Origin: Ceratopteris richardii
Taxonomy: Eukaryota; Streptophyta; Polypodiopsida; Polypodiales; Pteridaceae
NCBI GenBank assembly: GCA_020310875.1
Contig: CM035439.1
Span: 138,665,352 to 138,729,351, forward strand
Direction of reading: 5' to 3'
DNA: 64,000 bases
Position 1 is the stretch's first letter. The number at the start of each line of letters is the position of its first letter. Made by a program: the position numbers and the translations under genes. The notes under the pieces are model-generated. The model did not search any database. It worked only from the letters and a program-made list of their open reading frames with translations, and had not been told where the DNA came from. Of the stretch, positions 20,718 through 31,247 are shown piece by piece.

Positions 20718-21457
20718 GTATCGCGATCGGTTTAGTTTTTGGTATCGCGATACCAATAATTCCCTTGTATCGCGATACTCGCCGAAGTATCGTATCGTCG
20801 GTTACCAGCCTTCGTATCGTGATACCACTTGTGGTATCATATCGCCTGGTTGGTATTGCGATCGCACTTCACCAAAGTGGTATCGTATCGCGGTCCACTG
20901 TTGGTATCGTATCGTCTCTCTTCCCAGTATCGTATTGCGATACCATTTTAGTATCGTATCGTGCAAGTTGGTGGTATCGTATCGCCACTTGCGGTGGTAT
21001 CGTATCACGTGAGAAGTCTAGTATCATATCGTGCTCAGTAGCAGTATCGTATCGTGCAAAACTCAGGTGTCGTATCGTGCCAAATTTCAGTATCATATCG
21101 TCAACCATTTCGGTATCGTATCGTCTGTAAAAGTGGTATCGTATCGTGGGAAATCCTGTATCGTATTGTCAACCTTTTTGGTATCGTATCGTCTGTAAAA
21201 GTGGTATCGTATCGTCTATAACCATAGTATCATATCGTCCAGTTTTCTGGTATCATATCGTGGACTCCATAGGTAGCGTATCGCGACTGGATTTGGTATC
21301 GTATCGTCCAGACTTGAGGTATCGTATCGCCAGAGCATCCAGTTCGTATCGTGCCCAACAGCGGTATCGTATCATCTGTTGCCATAGTATCGTATCGTTT
21401 AGAGAAGTGGTATCCTATCATCTGACAGGCAGTATCACCAAAAATGGTATCGTCTAG
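20718..21457 (+). repeat. 23-bp repeat array in Gypsy-2 leader
   Basis: About 33 degenerate units with a conserved 13-14-bp core, GGTATCGTATCGTS, each followed by a different 9-10-bp spacer. From 20951 to 21319 the start-to-start distance is 23 bp almost without exception (20951, 20974, 20997, 21021, 21044, 21067, 21090 and so on). The first units carry the palindrome TATCGCGATA instead. A period of 23 is not a multiple of 3, so the array is not a coding repeat. It lies between the presumed PBS and gag. Confidence 0.95.
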
Positions 21458-21677
21458 AACTTTTGGAGCATTTTCAAAGGCAAATTTGAGGCATTTGAGA
21501 AGCCACTTGGGGAGAGTTTTAGAGACCTAGAGAGCCCTAGGAGGGTGAATTAACTTGAGGTTAGGAAGGGTGCTAAGTAGCCGGAGAAGTATTATATCTT
21601 CTATTGGAAGTGCCACTCAGGTCAGCCACCGCTCAGTCTATTCAGACACCTCTAGTGAATCAGAGGAGGAGATACCC

Positions 21678-24656
21678 ATGGCTTCAGAAGACATGCAGGG
21701 TCCCACTCCCGAAAGAAACTTCATGACCACTATAGAAGGAGAGTATCGCACTTCTTTACAGTACGTTTCCACTAATGCCTAGGAGATCCCCATCTACCTG
21801 GATGGTTTAAACAGATTTGTGGCTAGGATGGTGACTTCCATGGATGCAACAATTGTTCCCAGAACGACTGTCAAGTATGAAGGAGGAGCATAGATGGACA
21901 AGTTGGGTCACATCTACATAGTGACTGAATACCCTAACTTGATCAATGAGAGGGGAGATTTAGTGGGACAGGAAAACTCAGGGAGACCAAACCCTGAGGA
22001 GTTAGTGACGACCCCTAGAGGCAAGTCCCAAGTGACGCAAATCTTGAGAGGGGACTTGATACCTCAAGACGACTGTTTACTGGAAGTCTATTTGATTCAT
22101 GGATGGGACTTGTTACTTCAAACTGACTCACCGGCCCAAGGAAGAGAAGAAAGTCCTATGACTTTTTATGAGTTGAAGGATTGAGAAGACGAGAGTACAA
22201 TTACATACCTAGACAGAAACCAGAGAAGGTATTGGCTGCTTGATGCCATAGACAGGGCTCAACTGAAATACATGGGATTGCCTGTATTCCCTCAGAGAGA
22301 GCAAGCAACCACCTCACAAAACCCCTTCCGAACACAACAAGAGGCAGAGCACACAATGTCGGGACAAACAAGCCAGCAGAGTGTTCCCAACCGAACTCAT
22401 GTACAATTTGTGACTCCAAGAGTGCAACCACACAATCAGACCCACCCTGGAGTAGGTAATCAATACCGACCACCAGCAAGGCCACGACCACCAATAGGAT
22501 TATAGCCTGGAATGCCCCCAATTAGACTAGCAATCCTTGCCTTCCGTGTAATGCCTAGACAGCCAGAACCAATGAGAAGATTGAGACCTATTCAAGTGGC
22601 CAAATGTGTGAGGAATCATTACGATGGATTGGGAGAACCCTATGACCACATTGCCAAATCTAAACAAGTTCTAAGAGCTGAACAAGTAGATGACTTCTTC
22701 GTGCAGTATGAGTCTTTTGGACTCACCCTCACAAGAACGACTTTGACTTGGTTCCAGCCATTAGACCCCAACCAATTTGGAAATATGGAGCAATTCTTTC
22801 AAGAATTCATTGGGGAATTCACTAAGAGAGGGATTAAACACAATTTTGCATCTTTAATCCATAGTTTCAAACAAAACCCTAATGAAACTATGAAAATAGC
22901 GGCTCAAAGATTCAATCAATATGTTGATAGATGTCCAGCAACAGAGAGACCCACTCAGCAAAAAATGATTTCATTATTCTTGGATGGATTAACAAACGTA
23001 ACCTTAAGAACACTAGTATATGTAAAGAGGCTACAGACATTGAGTGAATGCCTGCAGGAATGTATTGACTTAGAGGACAACCTCGCGGATGATCTGAAGA
23101 GTACACCCAGCCCCAGTAAATCAAAAGACTCTCGGAGTACAATTACATCCAAATCCAGTAATGTGGAGGAATTAGCAAAGCTGGTAGCAAAGAAATTGGG
23201 AGTCCAAGGACAGAGAAACTACCAACACCCAGCCTTAAGAGTGCCTATGTTATGAAGATGTAGTCTATGTGGAGGAGATCACCCCACGCACATGTGTGTA
23301 CGAGGAGGAACTGGTGTACCACAGACATATCCTTACAATAGATAGCCCCATCAAGGAGCTGCCTTGTATTGCCACATAGAACAAAAATACACCAACCACA
23401 CCACGAAAAACTGCCCATTCAATAGGCAGGCATGACCTCTACAACCACCTCAGTATCGGCCATATGGATACCCACCTAGAGAGCCAGGTAGAGATATGCC
23501 CAGGTACAATCCCTACCCAACACCCATAGGAGCACCGAGGCCATACGAGTAGGCACAATATCCACCACCCCAACCAGTGTTAGGACCACAAGTGTCACAG
23601 CCCCAACATGTGGTACCGGTTAAGTATGCTCAGCTAGAGGAAAACCTAGAAAGAGCCATAGTACCAACATCACCTATGACCAGTGTGGAATTGACAAACT
23701 CAGGTTATGAGTAGTCTCAAGGAGAATACTATACCTATGACACTAACATGTCTGAGTATGAACAACCCTATGATCTACACTGCTACGGATACGAAGGATA
23801 CGAAAACGCCTGTGAGCCAGAAGTGGCAACATTAATGTACACCGTACCTAAAGTACAGCCACCCGTGAGACCACCCATTAGACCGCCTGTGCCGAGAGGA
23901 CCATGTTATAGATGCGAAGGAGATCATTTTATTAGAGAATGTACTCGACCTTACAACCTACCACCTCCTAGGACTTGGGAAGGATATTGCAATGATTGTG
24001 GGAAGGAACATCTTTTCAGAGACTGCCCAAAGAATCCCACTAAAGTCCAAGACACTGCACCTATTAATGTAATTGAAGTGATAGAAGCACCTGGAGGTGA
24101 CAAGGAATACACCGTGCCCTTAAAGGCCATTACACGAGCTCAAACAAAGGAACGAAAAGAAAAACAAGCGGATCGGGAATAAGAAAACAATAGAACAGTA
24201 AACCCCAAAAGCCAAATAGTAGAAGATTCCGAGGAACCACATGAGAATACCCAGAACATGAAAGCACAAAAATGGAAGGAAAGAAGAGAGAAGCTTAAAG
24301 AGAAATGGATGAAAAACAAAAGTCAAGACAATAAGAAACAAACAAGAAGCAGTAAGGAGCATAAAGAACCAGAGGTTCGGAAAGAAGCTCCCATTCCACC
24401 TCTTAATCGAGAAGCAAAGAAACTAGGATCAATTCTAGCTGACCCAAAACCGGATGATTTGGACATGTGGTTGACAGCTTACCAAGCTAGAATTAAGACT
24501 GGACCAACTGTGGAACAACATGAAAAGCTTTACCCACAAGGAGAATTAGAAAAAGAGAGGCTTGCTTTATGCAGTAAACTCATAGAGGTAGCGCAAGCAA
24601 CCCTAGAAAAGACTATCCCAGCCCTTCCAGAGACAAGGATAGCTGAGGAGCAATAG
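21678..24656 (+). pseudogene. Gypsy-2 gag (frame open, many nonsense codons)
   Basis: The frame opens at 21549 and the first ATG is 21678. One single frame then runs to 24656. Internal stops include 21780, 21891, 22182, 22503, 23253, 23343, 23433, 23550, 23712 and 24180, mostly TAG or TGA. The gag domain is at 22600-23140 (QFFQEFIGEFTKRG ... MISLFLDGL). Zinc knuckles follow: CSLCGGDHPTHMC, CYRCEGDHFIREC and CNDCGKEHLFRDC. The C-terminal part is charged. No frameshift was found over 3 kb. Such decay suggests cytosine deamination rather than random indels. Confidence 0.85.
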
Positions 24657-24852
24657 AATGAGTGTGTTAAATCCAGGGATAAAGAACTTAAAGAGAAGGA
24701 TGACAAATGTGAGCGAGTGAAAAGCCAGGACGAACCTATGTCAACAATACTTGACTTAGAGGCTGACTGACCAAAAGAGTTATGGAATAGAATCCGAGAA
24801 GAACAATGGAAGAGAAATGGAGTGACTAAGCCTCCCTTTGAGGAATTAGAAT

Positions 24853-25731
24853 GTGGAAGTTTATCAACCAAATCCCAGCATGGAAGAAGTATATGAGGAA
24901 GTACCAAGACTAGACCGAAATAGAGAAGAAGCTCAGAGCATTTCAACCCTACCAAATTACATGGGAGAATACAAAAAGGAATCTATGATAATCCGAGCAC
25001 CCACAATACAGGGAAAGGGAAAAGGAAACTCAGATAAGAATTCACACAATCTAACAGAACTTAGAAAGACAAAAGTACAATGCAAACTGATTGTGGAAGA
25101 ACTACTCCGGGTTAAACCGCAAATATGGAAACAATTAGCAAGTCAACTGGAATTAGGGCAGGAGAAGGATGAAAAGGAAAACAAGGGGAAAGAAAACCCA
25201 TCTAAGATACAAATTCCTGTAGATAAGGTGGGAGAATTTAGTGAAGGAGACGAAGGTAATACATGTCTACCTGTCACTTACAATGGGTACATGACGAAGG
25301 CTATACTAGACACAGGAACAGGAGTAGGAATTGTCACCAATGAGATTTGGGAGAAATGGGGAAAGCCTACCTTATGACCCACACGCATGAAGCTCCAATT
25401 AGCAGATGGTCATGTGGAGAAACCCTTAGGAATATTAGAAAAGATCAAATTAACCACCTGTGGAGTTGAATTTGAACACACATTAGCCATCTGTAAATTT
25501 GAAAAGGCTAACAATTACGAAATGATATTAGGACGACCTTTCATGAGACAAATGCGGATAGTGCAAGACGGGGGACGAGATTCATTATACCTGCAACATC
25601 AAGGAAATACCACCAAGATAAACTTGCATACGTTTGCATATCGAGATGTCCTTCCACTACACTGGAATCCTATACACAAGGAGGAAGATGATCTATCTAT
25701 TCATAGCGCTGGATCAAGCAATCAATCATGA
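24853..25731 (+). pseudogene. Gypsy-2 aspartic protease region
   Basis: The frame differs from gag (shift near 24850). A Lys/Glu-rich linker leads to the active site ILDTGTGVGIV, with the DTG codons at 25309-25317. LQLADGHVEKPLG and MILGRPFMRQM follow, typical of retropepsins. A TGA at 25375 and another at 25729 interrupt it. The same frame continues into RT. Confidence 0.82.
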
Positions 25732-27930
25732 ATGCATGAAGATGCCCAACTATGGATGTGTAAAGAAGCCAAGAAAGAGGATAATAAAAGGCACATGTGG
25801 CCAATAGGACATCCTAACTACCGACCTATAGAGGACCCAATGTATATGCCTCAAATCTTTCCTGACGAAACATTTGAACCGTATGGATGGATGGAAATCT
25901 TAGCTACCTTGGATGTATGTGTGAATGAAGAAGTTTTGAAGATGAATGAATGTGTGGATGAAGAAGGCTATGACATTAATTTGTACATGGTTGTCCTTCA
26001 AGAAGTAGAATCAGGGAAAATATTGGAAAAGGAATGGAAAGAAGAATACGAGAGCATAGAGATGGAACCGGAGTTTGACTCTGAAGAATGTTACCTAGAA
26101 GCTATTCATACCGAAGACAAGTATGGAGTGACCAAAGTGTTAGCAATAGAAGCAGCCCCCATAGTACAGAAGCAAGATGAAAGCGTGAGTAAAATCGGAC
26201 CAAGTTCGGATCTTTTTGAGGTTCCGAAGCATTTTAAAAGGTACAAAGTAGAGGAGAGAAAAATAGCCATCCATATGCCTAAGAGAGAGGCTAGAGAAGG
26301 AGAAGCATACGATAACAAAGAACAAACAAAAAAGATCATAGTAACAGTGGAAGAGGGAGAAGAAAGATGTACATACATAGGTAAAGATGTGTCAACGGAG
26401 GAGGAAGAAGAATTAATACAATTGATCCGAGAATATCGAGATGTATTCACATGGACATATAAGGATCTCAAGGGTGTGGAACTCTCGATTTGCTCTCATA
26501 GAATACCAATGACGGTGGAGGCAAAACCATCAAAACAATGCCCTTATACATACAATGAGGTCTATGCTACTAAAATTAAAGAAGAAATAGAAAAACTACT
26601 AGCGGCAGGATTCATATATGAAATAGAGCATACCGAGTGGGTATCGCCATTAGTAGTTGTGCCTAAGAAGAACGGAAAATTAAGAGTTTGCATTAACTTG
26701 AAAAAGGTCAATGCAGCCACTATGCGTGACAGCTACCCATTACCCATCACTGACCATCTACTGGAAAGAGTAGCAGGAAAAGAAGTCTATAGCTTTTTAG
26801 ATGGATTCTCTGGATACAACCAAGTAGCTATTGCTACAGAGGATCAACATAAGACCACATTCGTGACTAAATGGGGAGTCTATGCTTTTTGAGTGATGCC
26901 TTTTGGACTTACTAACGCGCCTACTACTTTCCAACGATTGATGTGTCATGTTTTCAAAGAATTCCTGAAGAAGAGCATGGAAGTGTATGTGGATGATCTA
27001 TGTACATACTCAAATCAAAGACAAGACCACATTCCATAATTACAGAAGATATTTAATAAATGCCGACAATATAGAGTCTGCCTGAACCCTGAGAAGTGTG
27101 TCTTCATGGTAAGACAAGGGAAGATCTTAGGACACATAGTCTCTAGAAATGGAATATCCACTGATGAGGACAAGATTAAGGTCATTTTGGAGCTTCCTAG
27201 ATCGAAGAATGCAAAAGAAGTGCAAGCATTTATGGGACATTGTGGATACTACCATCAATTTATCCACATGTATGCCATAATTGCCAAACCCTTGTATGGA
27301 CTTTTAACTCAATTCACTTGGACAGAGGAATGTGAGAAGGCATTCAATGAGTTAAAGAAGCGGCTTAGCACAGCCCCAATTCTGAAGACAAATTGGAACA
27401 AGCCTTTTCATATCCATGTGGACGCTTCAAATTACGCAATAGGTTGTATCTTAGCCCAACCAACAGATGAAGGAAAGTTAGATCACCCAATTGCTTATGC
27501 GAGTAGACAACTGAACCAAGCTGAGAAAAACTATACAACCACAGAGCGAGAGGGATTAGGAATAGTCTATGTAGTGAAGAAATTTAGACACTATCTCTTA
27601 GCCAACAAGTTCAAGTTCTTCATAGAACACCAGGGCTTATTGTACCTAGTCAATAAGCCTTGTAACACGGGAAGACTGGTAAGATGGTTTCTACTATTGA
27701 TGGAGTTTGACTTTGAAGTAATAGTGAAAAAGGGAAATACCCATGTAAGAGCAGATCATCTCTCTAGGTTAACACACGGAGAACCACCAAGTGGAATACC
27801 AGACGAATTGCCAGACACTTATTTGTTTAATCTAGAAGTGTGTCCAAAGTGGGCAGAAAAACTAATTCCGATACTCACTCATGGCCCACAACATTCAATC
27901 AATGAAGAGAGTAAGAAGGAAATCCTATAG
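25732..27930 (+). pseudogene. Gypsy-2 reverse transcriptase-RNase H
   Basis: A long acidic N-terminal spacer (25732-26400) is followed by RT: WVSPLVVVPKKNGKLRVCINLKK, YSFLDGFSGYNQV, VMPFGLTNAPTTFQ and the active site YVDD at 26986-26997. RNase H has HVDASNYAIG near 27415 and YTTTERE near 27533, and the frame ends after ADHLSRLTHG. Stops lie at 26890 (TGA, where Arg is expected before VMPFGL), 27037 (TAA) and 27928 (TAG). Otherwise the frame is uninterrupted and the catalytic residues are kept. Confidence 0.88.
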
Positions 27931-27939
27931 TCAAGGAAT

Positions 27940-28305
27940 TTGCACATTATTGCGGGAAGTGTGTACTATAAGGAACCTAACGGTGTACTACTAAGATGTG
28001 CTGAGGAAGACGAACAATTGAAGCTGATTGAACAAGCTCATGTGAACAAATGGAGGACACACAGAGGAACTCATGGAACTATTAGGGAATTAAAACAATT
28101 AGGAGTATACTGGCTGGACATGCCTAAGGATGTCCATGACTATGTGAGTAACTGCGCAGAATGCTAGGAGACTATCCCTGAGGATCATACATCCATACCT
28201 TTCTCAACAATAGCACCCAATTGGAGCAAAATGTTGGTAAAATTCCTAAAGACAAGGGAACATGAGGAAGGAGTTAGCTTGGTAAGAAAATGATCCCTAG
28301 AGGAA
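27940..28305 (+). pseudogene. Gypsy-2 integrase zinc domain; DDE core missing
   Basis: The HHCC module is clear (AHVNKWRTHRGTHG ... YWLDMPKDVHDYVSNCAEC). A TAG replaces the usual Gln right after the last Cys (28165-28167). Next, in the same frame, comes a stretch that resembles the sequence normally found before a zinc domain (APNWSKMLVKFL ... YVLMGRHLFRRGKDNQLRLC), as if part were duplicated. The catalytic DDE core and C-terminal domain are absent. Without them this copy could not integrate its own DNA. Confidence 0.75.
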
Positions 28306-28884
28306 ATGAGCAAGGATTATGTACTCATGGGAAGACACTTGTTTAGGAGAGGAAAAGACAACCAATTACGACTATGTGTGAATACCGATATTCGGAGTGA
28401 GTCAAGAGATGATGGACAATCAGAGGAATTAAATGAAGTGAACTACAATGCTGAAGAAGAGGACATAAAGATGAATGACACCCCCATCAACCCCAATCAA
28501 GACATCGCAGGCAAAGAGGTAAACCGAGAAGGGATACATGTCATCAAAATAAATGAGACTTCCAAAATTCAAATCAAAGAGACAACGCTTACAGGAGAGG
28601 GGTCATTAAAGAATCCAAAGGAAGAAACAAAAGAAACTACAGTGGAAGAATCAGAACCCTTCACTCCAATCAGGGTTGTGGCAGAACCCTCCCCCATGGA
28701 TGTTACATTTCAAGGGAGTGCCACGAAATTTATCGACCTAGACAAAGAAAGAAAAGAACCAGAAGTACAACTACAAATCAGACAACCACACAATGAAACT
28801 GTACATGTGGAGCATGGAAAGGATGTACAAACAGGAGAAGCTCCGAGCATTCCAAAAACGTGGTTGAATGTTGACGTCGTTTAG
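28306..28884 (+). CDS. Gypsy-2 charged spacer ORF
   Basis: 192 codons in the pol frame, starting MSKDYVLMGRHLFRRG and then low-complexity and acidic, rich in Glu, Thr and Pro. No catalytic motif. It fills the place of the integrase core and joins the coiled-coil ORF through a frame change near 28940. It may be a disordered linker. Function unknown. Confidence 0.5.
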   Translation: MSKDYVLMGRHLFRRGKDNQLRLCVNTDIRSESRDDGQSEELNEVNYNAEEEDIKMNDTPINPNQDIAGKEVNREGIHVIKINETSKIQIKETTLTGEGSLKNPKEETKETTVEESEPFTPIRVVAEPSPMDVTFQGSATKFIDLDKERKEPEVQLQIRQPHNETVHVEHGKDVQTGEAPSIPKTWLNVDVV

Positions 28885-28942
28885 CTCAAGCTAGTGGTTC
28901 AAGATATGATCATAACTGCTATGGATACGCAACAATTGATCT

Positions 28943-29608
28943 CAAGCTGATGAGGACTATGACAAAGCGATGCAGGAAAAGCATGAACTTCATGAAATGG
29001 GTAAGAACCTTTTAGCACAATTAAGGCTAGCAAGAGAACACATAACACATAAAGAAAACAAAGTTCAAGAGGCCAAACAGCAGTGCAAAACTTTAGAGAC
29101 AGAAAATGAGAAATTAAAAGAACAACTACAGGAGTTACAGAGGAAATATGAGGTTAGTGAGACCGAGAAGACACGGATAAATGAAAGAAGCAAAATATTG
29201 GAATCACAACTCAAGATATACATGGATGAGGCAGAGAACTTAAGGAACAAAAACAAGGAGCTGATGACAACTATTCTAAGTGATCAACCTATAGAGTCTC
29301 AGGAAGTGCCAGAAAACGACATAAAGGCAATGGAGGAAAAGATAGCCAAGTATGAAGATCAGAACAAGCAGGAGCAGACAATCATTGCCGAATGGGAAAA
29401 AAGGTATATGGATGATACGACGGCTCTAAGGACAAAGTGGAAAAAGGCCGAGAATAGATATATGGCGCAATGTAAAGAATACATTGATCAACTCGTTGTC
29501 GTGACAGAAGAAATCCAAAAGAATAAAGAAACGATTTCTAAGGCCAATGAAGAAATCAAGCAAAAGGATGAAATGATAAAGCAACTACAAGAGCGGCTAC
29601 AACAATAG
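28943..29608 (+). CDS. Gypsy-2 extra ORF, coiled-coil part
   Basis: The frame is open from about 28940 (first ATG 28970) to a TAG at 29606. The product is about 210 residues and nearly all heptad-rich (TLETENEKLKEQLQELQRKY and EIKQKDEMIKQLQERLQQ are examples), so a long coiled coil is likely. Copia-1 is inserted at the end. The stop lies inside the ATAGG duplicated site. The frame beyond Copia-1 is the same one once the insertion is discounted. It sits in the position where some plant gypsy elements carry env-like or other accessory ORFs, but it has no signal peptide. Confidence 0.7.
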   Translation, partial: QADEDYDKAMQEKHELHEMGKNLLAQLRLAREHITHKENKVQEAKQQCKTLETENEKLKEQLQELQRKYEVSETEKTRINERSKILESQLKIYMDEAENLRNKNKELMTTILSDQPIESQEVPENDIKAMEEKIAKYEDQNKQEQTIIAEWEKRYMDDTTALRTKWKKAENRYMAQCKEYIDQLVVVTEEIQKNKETISKANEEIKQKDEMIKQLQERLQQ

Positions 29609-29609
29609 G
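29605..29609. repeat. Copia-1 target-site duplication, left (ATAGG)
   Basis: Identical to 33813-33817. Confidence 0.95.
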
Positions 29610-29840
29610 TGTTGATATATTTAGGTAGTGATGTGTGTGAACACTCTAGGACCGCCGGGGTACTTTTTTCCCTCTTTAGGAGGTTTTTTTCCCCCGGCTT
29701 GTACATACGCCTATTGCCCTAATGGGCTACTTATCTTTGTATATTCTCTAGTAATACATTCAGTATTGTGTGTTTGTGCTCCAAGCTTCTTCTTCTTCCT
29801 TGTGCTGTTCGCGTGCTTCCGCAGACGTCTATCTCCAACA
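29610..29840 (+). repeat. Copia-1 5' LTR
   Basis: TGTTGATATATTTAGG to ATCTCCAACA, 231 bp; it matches 33581-33812. Confidence 0.96.
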
Positions 29841-29842
29841 AT

Positions 29843-29854
29843 TGGTATCAGAGC
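29843..29854 (+). other. Copia-1 primer-binding site (tRNA-Met)
   Basis: TGGTATCAGAGC, the standard PBS complementary to initiator tRNA-Met, 2 nt after the LTR. Confidence 0.95.
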
Positions 29855-30194
29855 AGGTCGTCGCTTCTTCTAGGGCGCCGTCGACACTCCTCCGTTTGTA
29901 GTCTCAGATTCGCATGAAATTTGGTGAGCATACTTAGGGTGTTTTCGAGATCAAAACAACTTTGCTGTGTGGTGCCGAAATCACGATTTGAGCTCGTTTC
30001 GGCCTCCGAACGCACTATCGCAGTGCTTGTGCAGGCTATTTCGTCCTTCTGTGCCAAAGGTATATACCAATTTCTGTTCGCCAGTTTAAGCGTCTCGAAG
30101 TCTACTACAGGTCTAGCAGAACTCGTCTGGCAGTTCTGTTCAACTTTTTGAGATACAGTCAATTTTCTGCATCAAGGTATTTTAGTCACCGGCC

Positions 30195-31247
30195 ATGGCT
30201 GAAAGCAGTGATGTATTCCGTATGTTGGCTGTTGAGGATAAGTTGGATGGTACCAACTACCCATTATGGGCTTATATGATGCGACATGTACTGGTTGCAA
30301 AAGGATTGTGGAACATTGTGCAGGGTGTTGAAAGACGTCCTGTTACACCTGTAACGACAGGTACTGCAAATACAGGTGTTGGAGCTGATGAAGATGGTGT
30401 CGAAGATGATATTCCGCAGATTCCTGTTTGTGCTGTTGTTTCTGTTGCACCTACTAGAGAGCAAATTCGTTGGGATGGCAGAGATGCCCAGGCACATGCA
30501 TTGATAGCTTTGTTTGTCAAACGTGCCATTATTCCTCACATTCGCTCTTGCAGAACAGCAAAGGATGCTTGGGATACACTTACCACTTTGTACCAGGCTA
30601 GGAATGAGGCTCGTGTTGCTTACCTCCAAAAACAGTTGGAGAGTGAGCACATGAATGAAGGTGATTCTATGGACAATTTTCTTACAAAGATCAAAGACCT
30701 GAAGGAACAATTGATTTCTGCTGATGAGGTTATACCAGATAGCTCACTTGTGCAGACCATTCTGAATGGTCTTCCTGATTCATATCAGAGTTTTGCCTCT
30801 ACTCTTCGGTTGATGATGAAAGGCAATCCGAATGCCTTGTCATTTGAGGAATTAGTCTCTGTTCTGTGGCAGGAAGATCAGTCCAGGTAGAACAGATCCA
30901 TTATGCGTGTTGCAGATCAAGCTTTCCTGGCTAGTCAGAAGGGCAAAGGAAAATGGAGCTCTTCTACTAGTAAGCAGAAATCTGCAAATGCTGCACAATC
31001 GAAGAACCAGGATAAACATGAGAAGAAATCAGAAAAGCAGAAATTGTTCTGCAAGTACTGTAAAGAAAATGATCATATTATAAAGAACTGTCCAAAACTG
31101 GCTGCTAAAGAGGCAAAGAAGAAAGAGGCTTGAATGGTTGTTGCAGAGGCCTCTACACCAAAAACAGAGTCTGCAAATCTTGTGTAGGAAGAAGAATGGG
31201 CATTTACTACTGTCTGTAGTTTTGACCCATCTTCTCATGATCAGTGC
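30195..31247 (+). pseudogene. Copia-1 gag with zinc knuckle
   Basis: ATG at 30195 (MAESSDVFRMLAVEDKLDG). It holds the UBN2-type copia gag domain: NYPLWAYMMRHVLVAKGLW, then KDAWDTL and YLQKQLESEHM. CKYCKENDHIIKNC is the CCHC knuckle near 31050. Stops at 30888 (TAG), 31131 (TGA) and 31185 (TAG) lie in one frame that otherwise continues straight into pol. Each can be explained by one transition. Gag packages the element RNA. Confidence 0.9.

Noticed and set aside
20718..21457. CRISPR-like appearance (short core plus variable spacer)
   Set aside because: Cores are 13-14 bp and degenerate, spacers only 9-10 bp, the context is a plant retrotransposon leader, and there are no cas genes.
21678..24656. 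Stop removal by RNA editing or stop reassignment
   Set aside because: Such editing is known for organelle transcripts; deamination decay of a silenced nuclear element is simpler and fits the TAG/TGA excess.
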